From Acidobacteriaceae bacterium (GTDB lineage Bacteria; Acidobacteriota; Terriglobia; Terriglobales; Acidobacteriaceae): a DNA stretch of 5,376 nt. Location: the NCBI GenBank assembly GCA_003152795.1, contig PMBA01000268.1, forward strand, positions 233 through 5,608, in the 5' to 3' direction. The notes under the pieces were generated by a model that did no database searches, had not been told where the DNA came from, and was given only the letters and a program-made list of their open reading frames with translations. The position numbers and the translations under genes are program-made. Positions 1 through 5,163 of this stretch are shown in pieces (position 1 is the first letter of the stretch; each line of letters starts with the position of its first letter).

Positions 1-100
1 GCTCAGCCTCCAGCGGACGGCGCGCCATTTCGGCGTAGTCGTTGTCGGCTGGGATGATCGTTCCTGTAATAGTCTCCGGCAAAGTTCCGCTGCTGTGCAT
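1..100 (-). CDS. 5' end of an unrecognised protein (runs off the left edge)
   Basis: The minus strand opens with ATG at 100-98 and stays open to the window edge, giving 33 residues that begin MHSSGTLPETITGTIIPADN. The start is convincing: a GAGGAG Shine-Dalgarno lies exactly 6 nt upstream. There is no signal peptide or membrane segment in the visible part. The stretch G-T-I-I-P-A-D-N-D-Y-A-E-M-A-R-R faintly recalls the start of PCMH-type FAD-linked oxidases (berberine-bridge-like), where a G-x-(V/I)-x-x-P-x-D-x-x-Y-x-x-A-R pattern precedes the FAD domain. The usual W-N after it is absent here, so I do not assign a function. It is divergent from the tRNA-Gln gene, with 116 bp between them. I am confident that a gene starts here and not confident about what it is. 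Confidence 0.75.
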   Translation of the reverse strand, partial: MHSSGTLPETITGTIIPADNDYAEMARRPLEAE

Positions 101-106
101 TGGTAA

Positions 107-112
107 CTCCTC
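107..112 (-). promoter_or_regulatory. Ribosome-binding site of the left-edge gene
   Basis: On the minus strand this reads GAGGAG, with the 6-nt spacer TTACCA before ATG. It matches the anti-Shine-Dalgarno almost perfectly and fixes the start of the truncated left-edge gene even though too little protein is visible to identify it. Confidence 0.75.
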
Positions 113-180
113 GCGCCGCTGCCAGAGATTCTATCGCAGCGGTCTGCTAAGTTGCGCGCGCTCGGTGAGAGCCCGCCGTT

Positions 181-208
181 TTGCAGCCACCGCAAAATGA
201 TTTAGAAT
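181..208 (+). promoter_or_regulatory. Putative sigma-70-type promoter of tRNA-Gln
   Basis: TAGAAT (203-208) differs from the -10 consensus at one base and lies 8 bp before the tRNA 5' end, as expected for a tRNA promoter. TTGCAG (181-186) sits 16 bp upstream as a weak -35 element with only the TTG conserved. A short inverted repeat (TTTTGC 179-184 / GCAAAA 192-197, 7-nt loop) overlaps the -35 side. The -10 element and its position are the persuasive part; the -35 call is tentative. Confidence 0.4.
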
Positions 209-216
209 TCCTCTAC

Positions 217-290
217 AGCCCGGTCGTTCAACGGTAGGACTGCAGCCTCTGGAGCTGCGTATCGGGGTTCGAATCCCTGCCGGGCTGCCA
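217..290 (+). tRNA. tRNA-Gln (anticodon CUG), CCA encoded
   Basis: A complete cloverleaf can be drawn. The acceptor stem pairs 217-223 (AGCCCGG) with 280-286 (CCGGGCT), 7 bp. The D arm pairs 226-229 with 237-240 around the loop AACGGTA. The anticodon stem GCAGC/GCTGC (242-246/254-258) closes the 7-nt loop CTCTGGA, giving anticodon CTG at 249-251 with U33 and a purine at 37. The T arm is 263-267/275-279 around TTCGAAT. The discriminator is G (287), as usual for glutamine tRNAs, and CCA (288-290) is encoded. It decodes CAG. It stands alone, with no other tRNA nearby in the window. Its strength as a tRNA also argues against any protein frame read through this stretch on either strand. Confidence 0.97.
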
Positions 291-736
291 AATTGTCCGC
301 GCGTCAAGTCCTTGCCAGCGGGACTGTTCCGATTCGTTCTTTGGAAGCTTGGCTCTCACTTCACCGCCTGGATCGATGTGGCCGACCATCCGCCGTAGCG
401 CATGACCTTGAATATGGAAGTCACACTTACCCCACGCCAGAAACTTTGCCCAATGACCGCAATCACCGTGCCACCAACGGTCCTGATAAGTCATTGAAAA
501 CGCTGCGAGCGAAGTTCCCATTGATAGGTAACTACTAGGCCGATCTTTAATTTTGAGACGCTGGTCCGCTTCCGCTACTTTCGCAATCTCAGGCCGTAGT
601 CGGTCTTCCCGTAACCGATATCTGCCCCACTGAGCAGTAGGGAACAGACTCTGCCTGAGTGGGCTAGATAGCTTTCTTACAGTGGGTGGCCGGAATATGG
701 GAGAAGTTTTTCAATGCTTCCGCCGAAGTACTCAAC
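291..736. other. Gene-free stretch after tRNA-Gln
   Basis: I see no convincing gene in these ~450 bp. Open frames exist on both strands, but they have no Shine-Dalgarno and no recognisable family, and the longest minus-strand one would run antisense into the tRNA. The position directly 3' of a tRNA gene is a classical integration target, but there is no integrase, duplicated tRNA 3' end or other mobile-element trace here. One imperfect hairpin (626-663) is listed separately. Confidence 0.6.
626..663. other. Imperfect hairpin upstream of the WXXGXW gene
   Basis: CCCACT (626-631) pairs with AGTGGG (658-663). After a G-G mismatch, the inner AG/CT and CAG/CTG pairs extend the stem with one bulged base. 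It lies about 85 bp before the start of the exported WXXGXW protein, so it could be an operator, a 5'-leader structure if transcription starts upstream, or chance. No T-run follows it. Confidence 0.25.
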
Positions 737-748
737 AGGAGATAAAGA

Positions 749-1087
749 ATGAGACTGAATTGGATATGTGGCGCAATATTGGCAACCGCTCTCGCCATCC
801 CTGCCTTGGCGCAGGTCGGGGTGTACGTCGGAATCGCACCGCCGCCGTTGCGTTTCGAGCGGCGCGGGTCCCTTCCAGGTCCAGGCTACGCTTGGGTCGA
901 CGGCTACTGGGCCCCGAACGGGCGTCACTATCGATGGGTAGCCGGCCGCTGGGACCGTCCGCCCTATGAGGGGGCATACTGGAACCATCCTCATTATGAT
1001 CACTACCGGCAAGGCTGGCAGTTGCACGAAGGCCATTGGGATCATGAGAATCACGAGCGGGATCGCGGGCATGACCGCGATCACTAG
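749..1087 (+). CDS. Small exported WXXGXW-repeat protein with His/Asp-rich tail
   Basis: This 112-residue protein has a clear Sec signal peptide: R2, a hydrophobic core at about 5-18 and an A19-L20-A21 cleavage box before Q22. It should therefore be periplasmic or surface-exposed. The mature part carries two WXXGXW motifs, WVDGYW (49-54) and WVAGRW (63-68), plus a looser WQLHEGHW (90-97), as in the small exported YXWXPGXW / WXXGXW (PF12779-type) proteins, whose function is unknown. The last 34 residues (79-112) contain nine histidines and five aspartates, which suggests metal binding but does not prove it. The start is supported by AGGAGA at 737-742, 6 nt before ATG; a frame starting further upstream lacks both a signal peptide and a site of this quality. 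It appears monocistronic, with gene-free DNA on both sides. Confidence 0.9.
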   Translation: MRLNWICGAILATALAIPALAQVGVYVGIAPPPLRFERRGSLPGPGYAWVDGYWAPNGRHYRWVAGRWDRPPYEGAYWNHPHYDHYRQGWQLHEGHWDHENHERDRGHDRDH

Positions 1088-1113
1088 CAGCGCGACCGCG
1101 TGACATTTTATAA

Positions 1114-1171
1114 GGTGGAGAAACGGGCGCCTCGCCCGTTCAGCCGGCCGGGGACGCCCGGCCTCTCCGCT
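1114..1171. repeat. REP-like structured intergenic element (three-way junction)
   Basis: Three nested helices fit within 58 bp. The outer stem pairs GGTGGAGA (1114-1121) with TCTCCGCT (1164-1171) and includes two G-T pairs. Hairpin 1 is a perfect 8-bp stem, AACGGGCG/CGCCCGTT (1122-1129/1133-1140), with a 3-nt loop. Hairpin 2 is a perfect 7-bp stem, GGCCGGG/CCCGGCC (1146-1152/1157-1163), with a 4-nt loop. Hairpin 1 stacks directly on the outer stem. It starts 26 bp after the stop codon of the WXXGXW gene. It could act as a rho-independent-like stop or an mRNA-stabilising 3' structure, but no T-run follows. From memory, similar paired GC-rich hairpins recur between genes in Acidobacteriota; this window has only one copy. 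Confidence 0.55.
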
Positions 1172-1702
1172 AGCACGTTTCATGGCGCCACTCGCAGCGT
1201 GGATCGCCTTGAAAAGGGCACTGGCGCGACCTGAAATCCCCCGACACAGTTTGAGGTCAGAGGACTTCCACGTTGGCCAGCACCCGTTCCTCGGATTGCC
1301 TTCGGGAGCTCCAGTAACCTCATCGTGTTGACATTGTTGGGCATGGCCTGGGGTAACCAGCTTGACAATGGTCGCGAACAAGCCTACCATTCAAATAGAG
1401 CAAGCACTGTTAGTCTGAATTGTTTCAGGTCCTCTGAACTAAGTTTGCCTTTCTGAGAATTGTCTCCTCATGGGATAGCTCCGAGGAGAAGTCTGAGCCA
1501 CGACGCTGTTGATCCGCTGGGGATTTTTCCGACACCAAACCCAAGCCGATCAAGGTTTACAGCGACAAACGCGCGACGACAATGCCCATTTCGGAACTTG
1601 TGACGGGTTTTCGATGGCGAATGGTAGGTAAGAGAACAGGCGTCGGCTTACGATCGCCTTCGTTCTGTGTGTCACCTCGTTGTTTACCAGATCGATAGAA
1701 TC
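1172..1702. other. Gene-free stretch with one possible decayed coding remnant
   Basis: No gene with a start, ribosome-binding site and recognisable product is visible in these ~530 bp. One plus-strand frame stays open from 1513 to its stop at 1696-1698. Its first part reads like protein (S-D-T-K-P-K-P-I-K-V-Y-S-D-K-R, mostly C/G third positions), but it has no start codon at its head and is preceded immediately by TGA, so it may be a decayed gene end or chance. A 9-bp inverted repeat (1257-1265 and 1429-1437) is too short and too far apart to interpret. Confidence 0.5.
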
Positions 1703-1713
1703 GGGAAGGATCC

Positions 1714-1920
1714 ATGAAAAACATCAAGTTCGTTGTGAAAGTGAACCGCGGCGCTCATGCCACTCAATACGTGCTGCGGATCGATCGCCTTCCCATTCAG
1801 ACGACAACCAATCGCAAGCTGGCCCTGGTCATGGGGAGATTCACAGCCGAAGACGCGGTCAAGTCCATGCAAAACTCCCACTGCAATCCGGAGTTGGTCT
1901 CGGTACGGGTTAGCGCCTAG
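1714..1920 (+). CDS. Small orphan protein, 68 residues
   Basis: I do not recognise a family. The protein (start MKNIKFVVKVNRGAHATQYV) is soluble-looking, basic at the N-terminus, and has no signal peptide or membrane span. The sequence pattern suggests two beta strands (about 3-10 and 17-24), a further strand around 35-40, an amphipathic helix (about 43-53, TAEDAVKSMQN) and a final strand (60-66, ELVSVRV): a small alpha/beta fold. H56-C57 are the only obvious reactive side chains. The start is ATG at 1714, with a purine-rich GGGAAGGA (1703-1710) ending 3 nt before it, a short but usable spacing. Codon use (CTG, ATC, GTG, CGC) resembles the neighbouring real genes better than the flanking DNA does. 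It converges on the phospholipase C-like gene, the two stop codons being separated by 17 bp. Confidence 0.65.
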   Translation: MKNIKFVVKVNRGAHATQYVLRIDRLPIQTTTNRKLALVMGRFTAEDAVKSMQNSHCNPELVSVRVSA

Positions 1921-1937
1921 CATTTCTGAATTACGGA

Positions 1938-3275
1938 TCACGGTGCGGGGTTCCCCGCAACCACAGGCATTGGAGTCGTCGACTTCAGTTGGTCCAGCTC
2001 CGTCAGCACGTTTTTCCAATCATCCTGGTTCTTCTTCGTCTCGAACGATGCTGAGATGTCGGAATAAAAGTCTAGAATGTCGGCGCGCAGCTCCCGGGTT
2101 GTCCCCTCGAACTTCCGGTTCGATAACTGTCCCAGCAGCTTGGCATAGCTCTCGTCGGTGAGCGAGTATTCCGCCGCCTTGGTCGGTTGGCCACTGTCAA
2201 AATCAAAATTGGGAAGCACCAGCGAGTCATTGCCCACTGCGCGCAAGAAGGTCCGGTATTGATCGACCGTCAGATTGATGCTCTTGAAATACAGGTCCTC
2301 GGTCTGCGGCGTCGGGTTCTTGAAGCCCAGCCCCTTGAAGGGACCAATTCTCGGCATATAGCGCAAGAGGGTTGAGAGCAGCCGGGTTCCAATCCCGGGC
2401 TTGACGTAGTCCTTCCCCCACTCCTTCTCATAATCGGAGCGCGAAAGCCGGTACAGGAACTTCCGTTTCGCGAAGTCGGGTCGCTCGCGCATCATGTCTT
2501 TCTGGTGCGTCTGAAGCGCGACCTGGGTCATCTCCGGGATCATCCGGCTGACGGCAAAGCGATACGAGCCGATGGCGAGATCCTCATGGGCAAGCACGTC
2601 TTTCAATTCCAATCCGTAGACCACGGGGAAGACTCGCTCCAGCAGGGGCTTCGACACTTGAAACCCGATGAAATCGTGGTACTGCTGCGAGGCGTAACGG
2701 TTCTTCGCCACCTGGATCATGTCGAATCCGAACTCCGTTTTCAGGTGCGCCGTCTTGTCTTCCGCATACGTGACCGACTTGCCGAACTTCGCTCGCAATT
2801 TTGGGTACTCGATGGCTACCGCTTGGTTGATTGCCGGGTGCCCGGTGATGTCCGACGCGTAGTGCGACAGTGCCCCCAGAGCGAAGGCGTACTCGTTAAC
2901 ATCTGAGCTTTCCAGCAACAGCTCGCGAACAAAATCTCCGCTGCGAACGTAGTGCACCAGTTCGCTGAATTCCGTACTCCCGAAAGGGTAATAGCCCAGA
3001 TCCTGGATGACGGCGCCGCCATAGGCATAGGCATGCGCTTCCTTGATCTGATCTTCCGTCAGCCCCGGGTAACGCTTGAGCAACAGCGGGCGGATCTCGT
3101 CGGTCCAGACCAGGTCCACGATTTCCTCGTGGGTCAAAACCGAGTAAGCGAACGAAGCGCCGTTGCTCATCACCGCGACCAGAAGAAAGGTCACAACGCG
3201 GATAGCCAGCCGACGCCAGCCTGCAGCTTTGTTGGGTCCCCACGGTAACGATTGCCTGCCCACAGGACCAGTCAT
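1938..3275 (-). CDS. Exported zinc-dependent phospholipase C-like protein (PF00882 type)
   Basis: This 445-residue protein has a signal peptide (R21-R22, hydrophobic core about 27-36, cleavage near S41-F42-A43) and a domain of the zinc-dependent phospholipase C family at about 44-200. Supporting residues are T48-H49-E-E directly after the cleavage site, H81 and D92 in helix HAYAYGGAVIQDLGYYPFGS, H108, and above all A-L-G-A-L-S-H138-Y-A-S-D142-I-T-G-H146-P-A-I-N, the Zn-ligand pattern of this family. Zinc and catalysis are inferred from these. Residues ~200-445 are a long extension I cannot assign. Starts further upstream, to 3395, are in frame and one (3359) has an AGGG 6 nt before it. They would add up to 40 residues with rare codons (AGA, CGA) and a signal-peptide n-region too long to be typical, so I prefer 3275, although no good Shine-Dalgarno precedes it. 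Divergent from the plus-strand phosphoesterase. Confidence 0.85.
   Translation of the reverse strand: MTGPVGRQSLPWGPNKAAGWRRLAIRVVTFLLVAVMSNGASFAYSVLTHEEIVDLVWTDEIRPLLLKRYPGLTEDQIKEAHAYAYGGAVIQDLGYYPFGSTEFSELVHYVRSGDFVRELLLESSDVNEYAFALGALSHYASDITGHPAINQAVAIEYPKLRAKFGKSVTYAEDKTAHLKTEFGFDMIQVAKNRYASQQYHDFIGFQVSKPLLERVFPVVYGLELKDVLAHEDLAIGSYRFAVSRMIPEMTQVALQTHQKDMMRERPDFAKRKFLYRLSRSDYEKEWGKDYVKPGIGTRLLSTLLRYMPRIGPFKGLGFKNPTPQTEDLYFKSINLTVDQYRTFLRAVGNDSLVLPNFDFDSGQPTKAAEYSLTDESYAKLLGQLSNRKFEGTTRELRADILDFYSDISASFETKKNQDDWKNVLTELDQLKSTTPMPVVAGNPAP
1944..1959 (+). terminator. GC-rich hairpin at the convergent gene ends (weak candidate)
   Basis: TGCGGG (1944-1949) pairs perfectly with CCCGCA (1954-1959) around GTTC. 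It lies 24 bp after the stop of the 68-residue gene and inside the last codons of the opposing phospholipase C-like gene. No T-run follows on either strand, so classical intrinsic termination is doubtful; it could simply stabilise the overlapping 3' ends. Confidence 0.25.
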
Positions 3276-3428
3276 AACCGGGCGATGCAGGCTAGAACTT
3301 CGCATGGATTTGCGCACTTTCCGGGCGATTGCAGAAAATCTCCAGAACCAGTCTGGCATTGATAACCCTGTGATTCTGGTCAAGAATGCACACATACGGC
3401 CAACCGGTTGCCTGTATGCTATCCGGGT
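3276..3428. promoter_or_regulatory. Divergent promoter region between the two hydrolase genes
   Basis: About 153 bp separate the preferred start codons of the two diverging genes, and both must be transcribed from here or from within a neighbour. On the plus strand, TATGCT (3415-3420, 4 of 6 bases of a -10 box) ends 8 bp before the phosphoesterase ATG, which would make a nearly leaderless mRNA; no matching -35 element is evident. I found no clear paired boxes for the minus-strand gene and no obvious operator palindrome. The assignment rests on gene geometry more than on motifs. Confidence 0.4.
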
Positions 3429-4451
3429 ATGCGAGTCTGGCTACTGCTTCTTCTAATCGCTGCCAGTTGGGTTTCCTGCGCCCGGCAACGGGCGGCGGTT
3501 TCAGAGGTTCCTGCGGTTCCCCCTCCCAGTCAGATGGCCCGTTTTGAACATGTGTTTGTGGTCGTCGAGGAGAACCAGAACTACGACGAGGTGATCGGGA
3601 ACACAAAGGACCTGCCGTACCTGAACGCGCTGGCTGCAAAGTACGGCGTTGCTACGAATTACTACGCCAATACCCATCCCTCGCTGAACAATTACTTCTA
3701 CTTGACCGCCGGGCGCAGCGGCACCAGATCGCCCTGGATCGGTTATCTGGCCGACAAATTTCCCGGGGAAGTGGCGGGAGACAACATCGCCAGCGTTCTC
3801 ACTGCCAACGGCAAAACCTGGAGATCTTACGCCGAGAGCATACCCCGAGGCGGCTATGTGAATGGCGATCACTCTCCCTACGTAAAACGCCACAACCCTT
3901 TCGCGTATTTCGAGAGCGTTCGCCAGAGAAGCGTTGCCTCCGGCCAAGCCTCGCAAGCAGCGAATATTGTTTCCTTTGAGAGCTTTGCTCGTGATTTGCA
4001 GCACGACACTCTGCCCGATTACTCATTCATTGTCCCCAACCTGTACAACGACGGCCACAACAATGCGGTGACCCTCCGCAGGGCATCCTGTGGAGATCAT
4101 CGCGCCCTGCAAGGGGTCGATACCTGGCTGAAGGACAACATGGAGCCGCTGATTGAATCGGCAACCTTCAAACGCGGCGGCCTGCTGGTGATTGTCTTTG
4201 ACGAGGGATGCGAGACTGGCCCGAAAGCGGACTGGAGATATGATCCGAAACGGCCTGACTTGAGAGGCGGAGGCCACATTCCCGCCCTCATCATCAGCTC
4301 GCGAACCCCGGCCGGCACCACCCGCGACGACCTTTACCATCACGAAAGTGTCCTGCGTTTGAGCCTGAGAGCGCTCGGAGTCGAGCAGTTCCCCGGCCTT
4401 GCCCGTAGTGCTCCGGACATGAGCGGCTTCTTCAGCGCTAAGACAGAATGA
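3429..4451 (+). CDS. Exported phosphoesterase, PF04185 (phospholipase C / AcpA-like acid phosphatase) family
   Basis: This 340-residue protein belongs to the alkaline-phosphatase-like superfamily that includes bacterial phospholipase C and acid phosphatase AcpA, enzymes that hydrolyse phosphate mono- or diesters outside the cytoplasm. Family blocks appear in order: HVFVVVEENQNY (41-52, with E48-N49 the expected metal ligands), NTHPSLNNYFYLTAG (81-95), DYSFIVPNLYNDGHN (197-211), GLLVIVFDEG (251-260, with D258-E259), GGGHIPALIISS (280-291, H283) and YHHESVLRLSLRALG (303-317). T82 or S85 may be the nucleophile; this is inferred. Residues 1-16 are a hydrophobic export signal. C17 (W-V-S-C) is a poor lipobox, so a lipoprotein is possible but uncertain. 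The ATG at 3429 is chosen because R2 and the hydrophobic core follow at once; a TTG at 3408 would add seven residues. No strong Shine-Dalgarno is visible. Gene length is typical of the shorter family members. Confidence 0.9.
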   Translation: MRVWLLLLLIAASWVSCARQRAAVSEVPAVPPPSQMARFEHVFVVVEENQNYDEVIGNTKDLPYLNALAAKYGVATNYYANTHPSLNNYFYLTAGRSGTRSPWIGYLADKFPGEVAGDNIASVLTANGKTWRSYAESIPRGGYVNGDHSPYVKRHNPFAYFESVRQRSVASGQASQAANIVSFESFARDLQHDTLPDYSFIVPNLYNDGHNNAVTLRRASCGDHRALQGVDTWLKDNMEPLIESATFKRGGLLVIVFDEGCETGPKADWRYDPKRPDLRGGGHIPALIISSRTPAGTTRDDLYHHESVLRLSLRALGVEQFPGLARSAPDMSGFFSAKTE

Positions 4452-4482
4452 GGGTAGAGTCACCGCGGATTTCGAAAGATGG

Positions 4483-4513
4483 TACGGCGATCGCATTCCT
4501 GTGATCGTCCGTA
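4483..4513. terminator. Bidirectional hairpin between convergent genes
   Basis: TACGG + CGATCGCA (4483-4495) pairs with TGTGATCG (4500-4507) + TCCGTA (4508-4513) around loop TTCC: 13 pairs including one G-T, with a single bulged T at 4508. It lies 31 bp after the phosphoesterase stop and 75 bp beyond the DUF3309 stop on the other strand, the expected place for a shared terminator. Neither side has a clean T-run: the plus side continues GCGGGAAAAG, and the minus side gives only a short CTTT. It may work with Rho or as an RNA-stabilising end. Confidence 0.5.
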
Positions 4514-4525
4514 GCGGGAAAAGAA

Positions 4526-4558
4526 ATAGCGCGAGCCCCATGGAGTGGACCCGCGCCA
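4526..4558 (-). repeat. ~32-bp inverted hairpin repeat, left copy
   Basis: Read on the minus strand, this segment aligns with 5049-5080 on the plus strand: shared blocks are TGGCGCGG, CCAC, CATGG and CGCnCTAT in the same order, with one single-base gap near the end. Within it, GCGGG can pair with CTCGC (one G-T pair) around an inner CC/GG pair and the loop ACTCCAT. It lies between the hairpin terminator and the DUF3309 stop codon. Confidence 0.5.
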
Positions 4559-4588
4559 GAGTTGATTCGCAGTGACGACGCCTTTCAG

Positions 4589-4744
4589 CTAAATCCGGCC
4601 GAGAACCAGGAGAATGACGACGATTACCAGGATCAGACCCAATCCTCCGGTCGGAGCATAGCCCCAGTCTTTGCTATGCGACCATCGGGGTAGCGCACCA
4701 AACAGAGCCAGGATCAAAATCACGATCAATATAGTTCCAAGCAT
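4589..4744 (-). CDS. DUF3309 family membrane micro-protein, 51 residues
   Basis: The product begins MLGTILIVILILALFGALPR and ends GLILVIVVILLVLGRI. This is a textbook DUF3309 (PF11752) protein: a hydrophobic N-terminal helix (about 2-17), a central W21-S-H-S-K-D-W27-G-Y-A-P-T-G-G-L segment, a second hydrophobic helix (about 35-48) and a terminal G-R-I. The family is about 50 residues long, so this is full length. It should be an inner-membrane hairpin protein; its function is unknown. The start is certain: AAGGAG lies 6 nt before ATG. It is transcribed away from the right edge and converges on the phosphoesterase gene. An open frame upstream ends at TAA (4748-4750) across the Shine-Dalgarno, which would look like an operon junction if that frame were real, but I do not trust it. 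Confidence 0.95.
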   Translation of the reverse strand: MLGTILIVILILALFGALPRWSHSKDWGYAPTGGLGLILVIVVILLVLGRI

Positions 4745-4750
4745 GTCTTA

Positions 4751-4756
4751 CTCCTT
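4751..4756 (-). promoter_or_regulatory. Ribosome-binding site of the DUF3309 gene
   Basis: On the minus strand this is AAGGAG with the 6-nt spacer TAAGAC before ATG. It confirms that this very short gene is translated from 4744. Confidence 0.8.
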
Positions 4757-5048
4757 TTCGCCCGCAATCAAACGACGGTCCGAACGTTGCTTTTGAAGCC
4801 GCAGCGCTTTGATTCTTTCCTGTTCCGGCGCAGCCTCACATTCCTCAAGATGCCGCGCCGGAAATAACACCGGGGGAGAGCCAGCTTTGTTTATAAGCGT
4901 TCGGCTGGATTCTGAATGGTCAAAACTGCTCAATGTGAAGAAATGGGGTCGAAAGCACGGGATGACGCGATCGCGAGCGGGGAATGTGGGCGGATAGCGC
5001 TTCCGCGACATGTCAACTGCCTGGATCGCTCCGTTGGGACAGAAAAAA
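4757..5048. other. Upstream region of the DUF3309 gene, no confident gene
   Basis: About 290 bp without a gene I can support. On the minus strand a frame closing at 4748-4750 ends with a helical-looking, charged stretch (R-H-L-E-E-C-E-A-A-P-E-Q-E-R-I-K), but its only ATG lies far upstream behind about 70 residues that do not look like protein, and no start with a Shine-Dalgarno is near. Isolated promoter-like hexamers on the minus strand (TTGACA, TTGACC, TATAAA) do not occur at a usable spacing. Confidence 0.4.
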
Positions 5049-5080
5049 TGGCGCGGACCCACGGCATGGATCCGCACTAT
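5049..5080 (+). repeat. ~32-bp inverted hairpin repeat, right copy
   Basis: This is the partner of 4526-4558 in opposite orientation, so the two copies bracket the DUF3309 gene and its upstream DNA. Here the stem is GCGGA/TCCGC around the inner CC/GG pair and the loop ACGGCAT; the fifth pair is A-T where the left copy has G-C, and the fourth is G-C where the left copy has G-T, changes that keep pairing. A competing hairpin, GATCC-gc-ACT (5069-5078) with AGT-GGATC (5084-5091), shares its right arm. Confidence 0.5.
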
Positions 5081-5163
5081 GAGAGTGGATCGTTCTTACT
5101 TGTAAATTCCACAGACCTAACGGCCTGACGTCGCACGCTGCGGTCAATTCGCTGCCGGCGAAG

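Noticed and set aside
307..325. AGTCC/GGACT hairpin as a tRNA terminator
   Set aside because: It has only 5 bp with a 9-nt loop and no T-run.
287..340. tRNA-Gln 3' end as an integration (att) site for a mobile element
   Set aside because: There is no integrase, no second copy of the tRNA 3' end and no phage- or ICE-like gene anywhere in the window.
228..521. Minus-strand open frame of 97 residues over the tRNA and its downstream DNA
   Set aside because: Its last part is the antisense of tRNA-Gln (it stops inside the D-loop). It has no Shine-Dalgarno and no recognisable domain.
293..538. Plus-strand open frame of 81 residues directly after the tRNA
   Set aside because: It has no ribosome-binding site, the tRNA CCA end is only 2 bp before its start, and its composition is random-looking.
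677..1390. Long minus-strand open frame of 237 residues
   Set aside because: It runs antisense through the well-supported WXXGXW gene and the structured repeat and ends in non-coding DNA. It is a GC-skew shadow.
1257..1437. 9-bp inverted repeat (TCAGAGGAC / GTCCTCTGA) 163 bp apart
   Set aside because: It is too short for that distance, the flanks do not extend the match, and no transposase frame lies between the arms.
3276..3395. Forty-codon N-terminal extension of the phospholipase C-like protein
   Set aside because: It is in frame, and one internal ATG (3359) has AGGG at good spacing. Rare codons are frequent in it, and it would place the signal peptide behind an unusually long n-region.
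4748..5077. Minus-strand frame of 109 residues whose TAA overlaps the DUF3309 ribosome-binding site
   Set aside because: The junction looks like an operon overlap and the last ~35 residues are charged and helical. The first ~70 residues look non-coding, the frame runs through the right hairpin repeat, and no internal start has a Shine-Dalgarno. H-L-E-E-C-E-A-A only superficially resembles an anti-sigma zinc finger, since the second Cys is missing.
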